Origin: an uncultured Croceitalea sp.
GTDB taxonomy: Bacteria > Bacteroidota > Bacteroidia > Flavobacteriales > Flavobacteriaceae
Direction: 5' to 3'
Assembly (NCBI GenBank): GCA_947495075.1
Contig: CANLXH010000001.1
Span: 1,878,654 to 1,942,653, forward strand
Length of the DNA stretch: 64,000 bases
This document shows positions 16,782-24,883 of the stretch, piece by piece (positions within the stretch are counted from its first letter, which is position 1; every line of letters starts with the position of its first letter). The notes beneath the pieces are model-generated. The model had not been told where the DNA came from. It ran no database searches and saw only the letters and a list, made by a program, of their open reading frames with translations. The position numbers were made by a program, and so were the translations under genes.

Positions 16782-18014
16782 TTAATTGCAATTGTCATTT
16801 ATTATACCTGTTTCGGCCGAATTACTGGTAATCGAGGTCCAGGTACCAAAGTTAAGGGGATTGCCCTTGAACAGCTTTAGCCCGGATTCTTTTATCAAGT
16901 TGGCAAATGCCAGTTCGTTCTGACCATTGGTATTTGTGGTATTGATTTTTGCTGCGTATTGTGCTTCAAATAGTTGAAAAAAACCTGTGGTTTTAAAACG
17001 AACATCCCCAAAAGCCAAAAAATCGTCAATATCGTCGATTTTTAGCGCATAAGTCGTGCCATTGGTTACCAGATAGGCGGTAAATGTTTTCCATTTGCGT
17101 ATTTTGCCCTGTTTGTGCAGGTCATAGATGACCTTTAGGTCACTACCGGAAAACACGGGCAACAGACCGTTATAATGGCTGTGCACGAATCCATCAATTT
17201 TACTGCCTGTCGAAAAGTTTATTCCCCCATCATTGGGCTGCCCGGCAAAAAGATTGGAAAATGTTGTGGGATTGGTACCAGTTATCAGCCTACCGAACTC
17301 CCTATTGTCGTTAACCTTGCCCTTTAACTCGTTTAGTTTTGATTTTAGGGCACTGTCCTGTTCGGCTTGGTCCATTTGTTTGCAGGGGTTGAGAATAAAA
17401 GGCTCATCCACCAAACACCCATCCCCTTGTGGCGAAAGTATAAAACCGTTCTCCTGGCAGAACTGTGACAACAGCTCAAACTCTAAAAAACTGGTATCGA
17501 CACCCCCGTTGCCACCATCACTGGAGCCGCTACCGTTATTATCCTCCTCTTCATCAGGGTCACTGCCGTTCCCCAAGTCGAAGGGGTCACCACCGCTACC
17601 ACTACCGAAGTCGCAATCAATTATGATATTAATGTTCGTAATATAAAAAACGCCCGCTTGCGAGAGGCCTGCATAGGACACGCTGCTGATGCTACATCCG
17701 CCTCTTCCAGTGCTATTATTACTCTCAGAATCCTTTCCTAGTATACCACCGTTCTCCATATCGACCTCAACTACCAAGCCGTTTTCAGCGGAGAACAATT
17801 GTAGCTTACCCGAAAAGTTGTTCCCAAAATCTTCCGCCATGGGCCTACCAGCATACCAATTATCAGTAGGCAAGTGCCTTACTACAATAGCAGTGGTACT
17901 TTCTGCGCCTTTGTCCACAATAACCATATTGTCAATAGCTTCGGATTCATCGACCGACTCCATGGCGAGTGTGTAAGCATCGCGGCCGGCCTTATCTACC
18001 GTATGCGTAACCAC
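16782..18014 (-). CDS. lipoprotein carrier with JAMM/JAB-like C-terminal module (main part, frameshifted)
   Basis: This 410-codon frame opens at a GTG but is continuous in sense with the lipoprotein N-terminus at 17996-18265, so it is the larger part of a frameshifted gene. Its order is a conserved carrier part (PTDNWYAGRPM, residues 49-59; VSYAGLSQAGVFYITNIN, 112-129), a Gly/Asp/Glu linker (136-171), then a distinct C-terminal module from about 205. His278, His280, Ser289 and Asp292 in HSHYNGLLPVFSGSD resemble the JAMM metalloprotease motif HxH-x7-SxxD with one extra residue. GC is visibly higher than in flanking genes. The substrate is unknown. Confidence 0.6.
   Translation of the reverse strand: MVTHTVDKAGRDAYTLAMESVDESEAIDNMVIVDKGAESTTAIVVRHLPTDNWYAGRPMAEDFGNNFSGKLQLFSAENGLVVEVDMENGGILGKDSESNNSTGRGGCSISSVSYAGLSQAGVFYITNINIIIDCDFGSGSGGDPFDLGNGSDPDEEEDNNGSGSSDGGNGGVDTSFLEFELLSQFCQENGFILSPQGDGCLVDEPFILNPCKQMDQAEQDSALKSKLNELKGKVNDNREFGRLITGTNPTTFSNLFAGQPNDGGINFSTGSKIDGFVHSHYNGLLPVFSGSDLKVIYDLHKQGKIRKWKTFTAYLVTNGTTYALKIDDIDDFLAFGDVRFKTTGFFQLFEAQYAAKINTTNTNGQNELAFANLIKESGLKLFKGNPLNFGTWTSITSNSAETGIINDNCN
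17505..17570. repeat. 66-bp direct repeat, copy 1 (linker region)
   Basis: Near-identical to 15999-16064 (one mismatch), about 1.5 kb away in the same orientation. It lies in the linker between the carrier part and the C-terminal module of the lead lipoprotein. Confidence 0.9.
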
Positions 18015-18265
18015 GGTAGGGTTGATGGGTCCAAAACCAGGACCTTCATTTCATCTTTACCAATAAAATTGGCATCGTCAGCCTTTAGAAAACTAGCTTC
18101 TACGTCCAGGGCCTTACCTTTTATATGTTCCGGAAGCGAATTGAAGTTCAAGCTCTGTTCCTCCAGTGTTATTAGCATATCGTCCAATAAAAGATTCTCA
18201 TCATTCTGGCAGGAATAAGTAAACATCAAAATAGCTAAAAGTAACAGGTATTTTAATTTTTTCAT
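17996..18265 (-). CDS. N-terminal part of the frameshifted lipoprotein carrier
   Basis: The 89-residue frame starts at the ATG at 18265 with a lipoprotein signal (MKKLKYLLLLAILMFTYSCQND, Cys at 19). After KDEMK it runs into an unrelated tail and a stop. In the neighbouring frame the sequence continues as GPGFGPINPTVVTHTVDK, which makes better sense. One missing base near 18044-18048 would join the two. This could be a true mutation or an assembly error. The signal indicates export and lipid anchoring. Confidence 0.6.
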   Translation of the reverse strand: MKKLKYLLLLAILMFTYSCQNDENLLLDDMLITLEEQSLNFNSLPEHIKGKALDVEASFLKADDANFIGKDEMKVLVLDPSTLPWLRIR

Positions 18266-18411
18266 GGTTTTCTTTTTGGTTACGATACTAATATAAGAAT
18301 TATCGCACATATAAAAAGCTAAAATATGACAGACCAAATGAAATTGTATAAAATCTAAATACTGTGACTGTAATAAAAAATAAATCTAGATTATTATGGG
18401 TGTACATCTAC

Positions 18412-19104
18412 TTAAGACTTATCTATAACCCTAAGTGTATAATTGTAAATACGTTCAAACTGGTCGTCCAGCCCCATGTCACTATTATCAAATTCAATAG
18501 CATCACTTGCCCGTTTAAGTGGTGAGATTTCTCTATTGGAATCTATATAATCCCTTTCTCTTACATTCTTTAGAACTTCATCAAAAGTAACCTGATCTCC
18601 CCTATCCAGTAGTTCTTTGTAGCGCCTATTTGCCCTTGTTTTCGGGGAAGCCGTCATAAATATCTTAAGCTCCGCATCTGGAAAAACAACAGTGCCTATA
18701 TCACGGCCATCCATTACAATTCCTTTTTCAAGACCCATTTCTTGCTGTAACGCAACGAGTTTTTCCCGTACTTCCTTAATTATTGCAATCTGGCTAACAT
18801 TCTCGGAAACTTCCATCTTACGAATTTTTGTCTCCACATTTGTACCATTTAAATACATTTCTGACTTACCTAATTCTGTATTAGGAACAAACTTTAACTG
18901 GATATTAGGCAATTCTAAAAGTAAAGCTTCCGTATTAACTTTTTTATCAATAATCCAACCATTATTAAGTGCAAATAAAGTTACAGCACGATACATTGCT
19001 CCAGTATCTATAAAACCATATTCTAGAGCATTCGCTAACCTTTTGGCAATCGTACTTTTACCGGTTGAAGAATAACCATCTATAGCTATAATTATTTTTT
19101 TCAT
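18412..19104 (-). CDS. cmk: cytidylate kinase
   Basis: The 230-residue kinase phosphorylates CMP and dCMP. The P-loop DGYSSTGKSTIAKRLA (about 9-24), the DTGAMYRAV motif and VMDGRDIGTVVFPDAELKIFMTA are all intact, and the length is normal. It lies downstream of lon with an 82-base gap holding a small repeat, and upstream of the effector-like island. Confidence 0.96.
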   Translation of the reverse strand: MKKIIIAIDGYSSTGKSTIAKRLANALEYGFIDTGAMYRAVTLFALNNGWIIDKKVNTEALLLELPNIQLKFVPNTELGKSEMYLNGTNVETKIRKMEVSENVSQIAIIKEVREKLVALQQEMGLEKGIVMDGRDIGTVVFPDAELKIFMTASPKTRANRRYKELLDRGDQVTFDEVLKNVRERDYIDSNREISPLKRASDAIEFDNSDMGLDDQFERIYNYTLRVIDKS

Positions 19105-19129
19105 CGCCTAAAAATAAAAAGAAATAGTT

Positions 19130-19162
19130 CTCGACTTTAGTTTATGCTGAGCGTAGTCGAAG
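19130..19162. repeat. short dispersed flavobacterial inverted repeat
   Basis: TCGACT (19131-19136) and AGTCGA (19155-19160) bracket GCTGAGCG. On the opposite strand it reads CTTCGACTACGCTCAGC, a motif that recurs between genes in many Flavobacteriaceae genomes (recalled, not searched). It lies between lon and cmk. Confidence 0.55.
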
Positions 19163-19186
19163 TACTCAAACTGACAGCAATTCTAA

Positions 19187-21637
19187 TTAAAGCTTTTTTG
19201 CATTCTTTACCTTCTGCTTTGTAACAGCAATTTCTATCACTTCACTCATATCATTAACATAATGAAACGTAAGTCCCTTTAAGTAGCTTTCTTTAATCTC
19301 AAGAATATCTTTGCGATTTTCTTCACAGAGAATCAACTCCTTTATACGTGCTCTTTTAGCAGCTAGAATTTTTTCCTTAATTCCACCAACAGGAAGCACT
19401 TTACCACGTAAAGTGATTTCCCCAGTCATAGCTAAACTTTTCTTTACTTTTCTTTGAGTGAATAAAGAAACCAAAGAGGTTAACATGGTAATACCTGCAC
19501 TAGGGCCATCTTTTGGCGTTGCCCCTTCAGGAACGTGAATATGAACATTATACTTTTCAAAAACGTCAGGATTAATTCCAAAAGTGTCTGCATTGGACTT
19601 TATATATTCTAAAGCAATTGTAGCAGATTCTTTCATCACTTTTCCTAGATTACCGGTAATATTTAAAGTCCCTTTCCCTTTAGAGAGAATGGATTCTATA
19701 AAAAGGATATCTCCACCAACACTTGTCCATGCTAGTCCAGTGACTACACCAGCAACTTCATTGTTTTCATATTTATCACGTTCTAAACGAGCGGGTCCTA
19801 AAACTTTTTCTACAGTTTCAGAAGAAACTTTAATATCATAATCTTCCTCCGTAGCAATATTCTTTGCCGCATAACGTACCATTTTAGCCAATTGCTTTTC
19901 TAAAGAGCGTACTCCAGATTCCCTAGTATATCCTTCCACAATTTTTTCCATCTGTGGTTTGCCAATTTTTAGATGTTCGGCCTTAAGACCATGCTCTTTT
20001 AATTGTTTTGGTAACAAATGTTTTTTAGCAATTTCTACTTTTTCTTCAATAGTGTAACCAGTAACATTTATAATCTCCATACGATCACGCAAAGCTGGTT
20101 GAATGGAACCTAAGTTATTAGCAGTCGCAATAAACATTACTTTTGAAAGGTCATAGCCCATTTCCAAGAAATTATCATAAAACTCACTATTCTGCTCAGG
20201 ATCTAATACTTCTAGCATGGCTGAAGATGGGTCGCCTTGATGACTGTTAGATAATTTATCTATTTCATCTAAAATAAAGACTGGATTAGAAGTTCCTGCT
20301 TTTTTAAGGCTTTGAACTATTCTACCAGGCATTGCTCCAATATAAGTTTTACGATGTCCACGTATTTCTGCTTCGTCACGTAAACCGCCTAAAGACATGC
20401 GTACATACTCTCTACCTAAAGCTTCAGCTACAGATTTACCTAAAGAAGTTTTTCCAACACCTGGGGGACCATACAAACAAAGAATAGGTGACTTCATATC
20501 ATTACGCAGTTTTAATACTGCTAAATACTCTATAATTCTTCGTTTAACATCTTCTAGACCATAATGATCACGGGCAAGGATTTTTTCAGCTCGTTTTAAA
20601 TCGAACTTATCCTTAGAAAATTCATTCCATGGTAAATCTAAAAACAAGTCCAAATAGTTTCTTTGAATAGAATACTCCGCCACTTGTGGATTCATACGTT
20701 GCATTTTGGCCAATTCTTTTTCAAAATGCTCCTTAACCTTTTTGCTCCATTTCTTTTTCTTGGCTTTCACCTTCATTTCATCAACCTCTTCTTCATAAGA
20801 AACACCACCTAATTCTTCTTGGATAGTTTTCATCTGTTGATGCAAAAAGTATTCGCGTTGCTGCTGGTCCATATCACTACGAACCTTTGATTGAATATCA
20901 TTTTTCAATTCCAATTTTTGGAATTCAACATTCATATATTTTAAAGTTGCAAGAGCGCGTTCTTGTAAATCAGGTATTTCTAGTAAATGTTGTTTTTCTG
21001 CAACACCTAGATTTAGGTTTGATGATACAAAATTGATTAGAAAAGAGTTACTCTGGATATTCTTAATCGCAAAAGTAGCTTCGCTCGGTATATTTGGATT
21101 ATCCTTTATAATCTTAAAAGCTAAATCTTTTATAGATTCGATAATGGCCAAAAATTCTTTATCCTTTTGGTCTGGTCTAGTTTCATTTGCCTCGCGAATA
21201 GTCGCCGTCATATATGGGTCTTCTGTAAGTACCTCAGCGATTTCAAAGCGTTTTTTACCCTGTATAATAACAGTAGTATTACCATCTGGCATCTGTAGTA
21301 CTCTAAGAATACGAGCTACAGTACCGAGTGTATTAATATCTTTTACCTCAGGATCCTCCGTTTCTGCATCTTTTTGAGAAACAACACCAATAGTTTTATT
21401 ACCATTATTGGCATCTTTTATCAAATTAATAGATTTATCTCTTCCTGCAGTTATAGGTATTACCACTCCTGGAAACAATACTGTATTTCTTAATGGTAAA
21501 ACAGGTAGCGTTTCTGGCAATAATTCTTTGTTCATCTCTTCTTCATCCTCTGGAGTTAATAGAGGAATTAATTCCGAATCTTCATCAATCCCTTGCATAG
21601 ACATATTGTCAAAATTTGTGAATTTTACTTCTCCCAT
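19187..21637 (-). CDS. lon: ATP-dependent endopeptidase La (Lon)
   Basis: The roughly 816-residue protease has an N-terminal substrate domain ([23 protein letters not shown]), an AAA+ domain with Walker [14 protein letters not shown] and a C-terminal protease domain. The catalytic Ser is in [10 protein letters not shown] and the catalytic Lys in [12 protein letters not shown]. Lon degrades damaged and regulatory proteins in the cytosol. The ATG at 21637 ([15 protein letters not shown]) fits relatives best; 21655 (MTDIYIMGE) is also possible. It is transcribed ahead of cmk. Confidence 0.95.
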   Translation of the reverse strand: MGEVKFTNFDNMSMQGIDEDSELIPLLTPEDEEEMNKELLPETLPVLPLRNTVLFPGVVIPITAGRDKSINLIKDANNGNKTIGVVSQKDAETEDPEVKDINTLGTVARILRVLQMPDGNTTVIIQGKKRFEIAEVLTEDPYMTATIREANETRPDQKDKEFLAIIESIKDLAFKIIKDNPNIPSEATFAIKNIQSNSFLINFVSSNLNLGVAEKQHLLEIPDLQERALATLKYMNVEFQKLELKNDIQSKVRSDMDQQQREYFLHQQMKTIQEELGGVSYEEEVDEMKVKAKKKKWSKKVKEHFEKELAKMQRMNPQVAEYSIQRNYLDLFLDLPWNEFSKDKFDLKRAEKILARDHYGLEDVKRRIIEYLAVLKLRNDMKSPILCLYGPPGVGKTSLGKSVAEALGREYVRMSLGGLRDEAEIRGHRKTYIGAMPGRIVQSLKKAGTSNPVFILDEIDKLSNSHQGDPSSAMLEVLDPEQNSEFYDNFLEMGYDLSKVMFIATANNLGSIQPALRDRMEIINVTGYTIEEKVEIAKKHLLPKQLKEHGLKAEHLKIGKPQMEKIVEGYTRESGVRSLEKQLAKMVRYAAKNIATEEDYDIKVSSETVEKVLGPARLERDKYENNEVAGVVTGLAWTSVGGDILFIESILSKGKGTLNITGNLGKVMKESATIALEYIKSNADTFGINPDVFEKYNVHIHVPEGATPKDGPSAGITMLTSLVSLFTQRKVKKSLAMTGEITLRGKVLPVGGIKEKILAAKRARIKELILCEENRKDILEIKESYLKGLTFHYVNDMSEVIEIAVTKQKVKNAKKL

Positions 21638-21857
21638 AATATAGATATCGGTCATTCTGTCATCGAGCAAATAGTTTTTCTAATTTTTATTTGCTTCCCT
21701 AAATAGTATAAAATCCTATTATTAAAGGGATTAACATAATATATTAATCTTATTTTTTTAAATAATTGCAATTGTTATGCCATCGAAAATAAAAAAAGAT
21801 AAAAGAAAGTGTAACAAATAGTAAATTACCTAATCTATAAGACAAACCATTCACTTT

Positions 21858-22415
21858 TTGAGCCACAAAAATGAACATACTGACGCATTGTTGCAATTGT
21901 GTCTAGAAGGGAAGCAAAGTGCCCAACTAGAAATTTACAACAGATATTATAAAGCAATGTACAATACAGCTTTACGAATTGTAAAACACACAGCCGAAGC
22001 AGAAGATGTTATGCAAGAGTCATTTTTAAACGCGTTTATGAAGCTGCATACATTTAAAGGTGAAGTAACCTTTGGGGCATGGTTGAAAAGAATTGTGATT
22101 AACAACAGTATCTATCATTACAGAAAACAACAGAAGAATCAAACTTCTGATTTAAATGAAGTATTGTACAAGGTCGAAGATAATGATGGGGTTGCTTTAG
22201 ATCACAATGGTTATACTGAACTGAAGGCTCAAAAAGTGATGGAAACCATGAAAAGTTTAAAAGACAATTACAGAGTTTCTTTGACCTTACATTTAATTGA
22301 AGGGTACGATTATGAAGAAATAAGTGAAATAATGAATATTAGCTATGCAAATTGTAGAACAACAATTTCTAGAGCTAAAGAAAATTTAAGAAAGCGGTTA
22401 ACAGTAAATGCTTAG
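21858..22415 (+). CDS. ECF-type RNA polymerase sigma factor
   Basis: The 185-residue protein has sigma region 2 (YNTALRIVKHTAEAEDVMQESFLNAF, about 34-59) and region 4 (SLTLHLIEGYDYEEISEIMNISYANCRTTISRAKENLRKRL). The start is TTG at 21858, since no ATG occurs before region 2. It is followed after 2 bases by a membrane protein of anti-sigma type and then two beta-repeat secreted proteins. The operon probably regulates itself, which is an inference. Confidence 0.9.
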   Translation: MSHKNEHTDALLQLCLEGKQSAQLEIYNRYYKAMYNTALRIVKHTAEAEDVMQESFLNAFMKLHTFKGEVTFGAWLKRIVINNSIYHYRKQQKNQTSDLNEVLYKVEDNDGVALDHNGYTELKAQKVMETMKSLKDNYRVSLTLHLIEGYDYEEISEIMNISYANCRTTISRAKENLRKRLTVNA

Positions 22416-22417
22416 CT

Positions 22418-22981
22418 ATGAAAGAGAAAGATAACATAGAAGAATTGTTTGAAAGATTGCATAAGGATTTTGACTTTGAGAGTCCAGAGGATAATCATCA
22501 GCAACGGTTTTTGGAAAAATTAAATCAATCAAAAGGAGTTGTCAGTTTACAAAAGAAAAAAAGAAACTGGTTAAAACCTTTATCCATAGCGGCATCTATA
22601 GTGCTATTATGTGTTCTTGGTTTACAATTTTTCACCAACCAACCAACTATAAAAGAACAAGTTGTTGAAATCTCTCCAGAGGTAACTAAAACCGAGTTCT
22701 ATTTTGCAAGTTTAATTGAGGAGCAAGTTGAACAATTAAAAAACGAAAAAACTCCTGAGACTGCAAGATTAGTGGATGACACGTTACTACAATTAAATAA
22801 GCTTGATGCCGATTACAAAAAATTAGAACAAGAACTTATTAATGGAGGGAACAGTAAAATTATACTTAATGCAATGATAATCAACTTTCAAACAAGAATT
22901 GATTTGCTAAAAGAAGTATTAAACAATATCGAAGACATTAAAAACTTAAAATCATATAATGATGCGAACTTTACTATCTAA
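22418..22981 (+). CDS. putative membrane anti-sigma factor
   Basis: The 187-residue protein has a cytosolic N-terminal part of about 50 residues, one membrane helix (PLSIAASIVLLCVLGLQFF, about 52-70) and a periplasmic part predicted as coiled coil (about 85-180, with many Glu, Lys and Leu). This topology and its position 2 bases after the sigma factor suggest an anti-sigma factor. No zinc-binding HxxxCxxC motif is present, so it is not a ZAS-type. It overlaps the next gene by 23 bases. Confidence 0.7.
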   Translation: MKEKDNIEELFERLHKDFDFESPEDNHQQRFLEKLNQSKGVVSLQKKKRNWLKPLSIAASIVLLCVLGLQFFTNQPTIKEQVVEISPEVTKTEFYFASLIEEQVEQLKNEKTPETARLVDDTLLQLNKLDADYKKLEQELINGGNSKIILNAMIINFQTRIDLLKEVLNNIEDIKNLKSYNDANFTI

Positions 22982-24062
22982 ATATTTAATATTAACCCTT
23001 TTATTGGTGCCATTTGCCATAAACGCAGCCACTGAAGGTGGTGGTGGACCAAAAGGAAAGTATACCAAAGAAAAAACTATTAAAAAGGAGTTCAGTGTAA
23101 ACTCAGACGCGCTGTTTAAAATTAAAAACAGCTATGGTAATTTAAACATTACTTCTTGGAACCAAGATAAGGTAATGATTGAGGTGCACATTAAAACCAA
23201 TGGCAACAACGAAGAGAAGGTAACAGAAAGACTCCGTCAAATTGATGTTGATTTTGAAAATTCATCTAGCATAGTATCGGCCATAACACGTTTTGGCGAT
23301 AAAAGCCGAAACTGGGGCTGGAACTGGGGAAAGCGTAATAATGTTAACGTGCAGGTGAATTACACGATAAAACTTCCGGTTAAAAACAGCGTCAACCTTA
23401 ATAATGATTATGGAAACATTTATTTAGATAGAGTTGATGGTCACGCAAAAATAAATTGCGATTATGGCAAAATGGAAATAGGTGAGCTACATGGCAGAAA
23501 TAATGAATTACGATTTGATTATACCTCTCGTTCAACTTTTGAATATATTAATAGTGGTGAAATTATAGCTGACTATTCAGGATTTACTGTCGAAAAAGCT
23601 GGCAACCTTATAGTAAGAGCAGATTACACAAATGCAGTTATTGGAGAAATGGGCAACTTAGATTACAGGTCAGATTATGGCTCCATGGAAGTGAAAAATG
23701 TAAACAACGTACAGGGTAACGGAGATTATATTAGTATAAAACTAGGGGAAGTACATGGAAATGTAGATGTAACTTCTGATTATGGCTCCGTGAAAATTGG
23801 CAAATTAGCTTCGGACGCTGGCAATGTAAATATCAAATCAGATTACACGGGAATAAAAATAGGATATGATACTGCATATAACTTTGATTTTGAAATCTCT
23901 ACAGAGTATGCTGGAGTTAGCGGTAAAGGTGATTTTACTATTAACGTGAGTAAAGAAAAGTCTTCCGATAAATACTACAAAGGATACTACGGAAAAGCAA
24001 ATTCTGGAAAAATGGTAACCATAAGTAGTGATTACGGCGGAGTAACATTTTATAAGAATTAA
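22959..24062 (+). CDS. DUF4097-family secreted beta-repeat protein
   Basis: The 367-residue protein has a signal peptide (residues about 1-24, ending INAA). The rest is a beta-solenoid-like series, with a recurring phrase SDYG/DYGN/DYGS roughly every 20 residues (NNDYGNIYLDRVDG, CDYGKMEIGELHG, RSDYGSMEVKNVN, TSDYGSVKIGKL). This is typical of DUF4097/DUF4098 proteins. Function is unknown; the context suggests a target or sensor of the envelope regulatory operon. Either of two adjacent ATG codons (22959, 22962) may be used. Confidence 0.75.
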   Translation: MMRTLLSKYLILTLLLVPFAINAATEGGGGPKGKYTKEKTIKKEFSVNSDALFKIKNSYGNLNITSWNQDKVMIEVHIKTNGNNEEKVTERLRQIDVDFENSSSIVSAITRFGDKSRNWGWNWGKRNNVNVQVNYTIKLPVKNSVNLNNDYGNIYLDRVDGHAKINCDYGKMEIGELHGRNNELRFDYTSRSTFEYINSGEIIADYSGFTVEKAGNLIVRADYTNAVIGEMGNLDYRSDYGSMEVKNVNNVQGNGDYISIKLGEVHGNVDVTSDYGSVKIGKLASDAGNVNIKSDYTGIKIGYDTAYNFDFEISTEYAGVSGKGDFTINVSKEKSSDKYYKGYYGKANSGKMVTISSDYGGVTFYKN

Positions 24063-24087
24063 TAATCAAAAAACTAAAAACACAATC

Positions 24088-24810
24088 ATGAAAAAATTAG
24101 TAACACTAAGCTTAGTATTATTTTCTGTTGTAGCGACAGCACAATGGGGAAAAAGAGTAAAAGGAAATGGTAAAACAGTAACTATAGAAAGATCTGTTGG
24201 TGATTATGATGCCGTTGCAGTTGCAGGCTGGTTTGATGTAAAACTAGTAGATGGCAATGAAGGCGAGCTAACTTTAAAGGGTGAAGAAAATCTTTTAGAG
24301 TACATAAAGACAGAAGTTAAAGATGGAAAACTTGTTATTAAAGTGGAAAAAGGAGTAAACCTAAAACCTTCTAACTGGAATTCTGGAATTTACATTACCG
24401 TACCAGTTGAGTCTATTGATATGGTATCTCTTTCAGGTTCTGGGGATGTTGTTGGAGAAACCAAAATCAAATCAAACAACTTTAAAACAAGAATTTCTGG
24501 ATCTGGAGATCTTTCTTTATCCGTTGAGGCAGAATCTGTAGAGGCAACAATGTCCGGTTCTGGTGATATGAATTTATCAGGAAAAACAAATGACCTCGAC
24601 GTGCAAGTATCAGGCTCTGGTGATATAAAAGCGTATGATTTAGATGCCGAATTTGTTACCGCCCAAGTATCGGGTTCTGCAGATATAAAAATAACAGCGA
24701 ATCAGATGTTAAAAGCTAGAGTTTCTGGCTCTGGTGATATTCGCTATAAAGGAAATCCAAAGAAGATTGATACTAAGACTTCAGGTTCTGGAGATATATC
24801 AAGCTACTAA
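24088..24810 (+). CDS. head GIN domain-containing protein (DUF2807)
   Basis: The 240-residue protein has a signal peptide (MKKLVTLSLVLFSVVATAQ) and a GIN-domain beta-solenoid. The motif SGSGD (or SGSAD) recurs at nearly regular spacing in the C-terminal half. Such proteins are exported and are common in Bacteroidota; the exact role is unknown. It is the last gene of the sigma/anti-sigma operon and ends at a terminator. Confidence 0.82.
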   Translation: MKKLVTLSLVLFSVVATAQWGKRVKGNGKTVTIERSVGDYDAVAVAGWFDVKLVDGNEGELTLKGEENLLEYIKTEVKDGKLVIKVEKGVNLKPSNWNSGIYITVPVESIDMVSLSGSGDVVGETKIKSNNFKTRISGSGDLSLSVEAESVEATMSGSGDMNLSGKTNDLDVQVSGSGDIKAYDLDAEFVTAQVSGSADIKITANQMLKARVSGSGDIRYKGNPKKIDTKTSGSGDISSY

Positions 24811-24853
24811 AAAGTTTACAATCAAAAAACAACTACATCAATCAATGAACCAT

Positions 24854-24883
24854 AAAGCCCTAGCTATTTAGTTGGGGCTTTTT
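24854..24883 (+). terminator. rho-independent terminator of the sigma/GIN operon
   Basis: AAAGCCC and GGGCTTT, with further imperfect pairs, form a stem followed by TTT. It lies 43 bases after the GIN gene and overlaps the end of the convergent MFS gene. Confidence 0.75.

Noticed and set aside
17233-17976. Plus-strand open frames opposite the lead lipoprotein, rich in Pro, Leu and Ser
   Set aside because: They mirror the Gly/Ser/Asp/Glu-coding linker of the minus strand and carry no recognisable motif.
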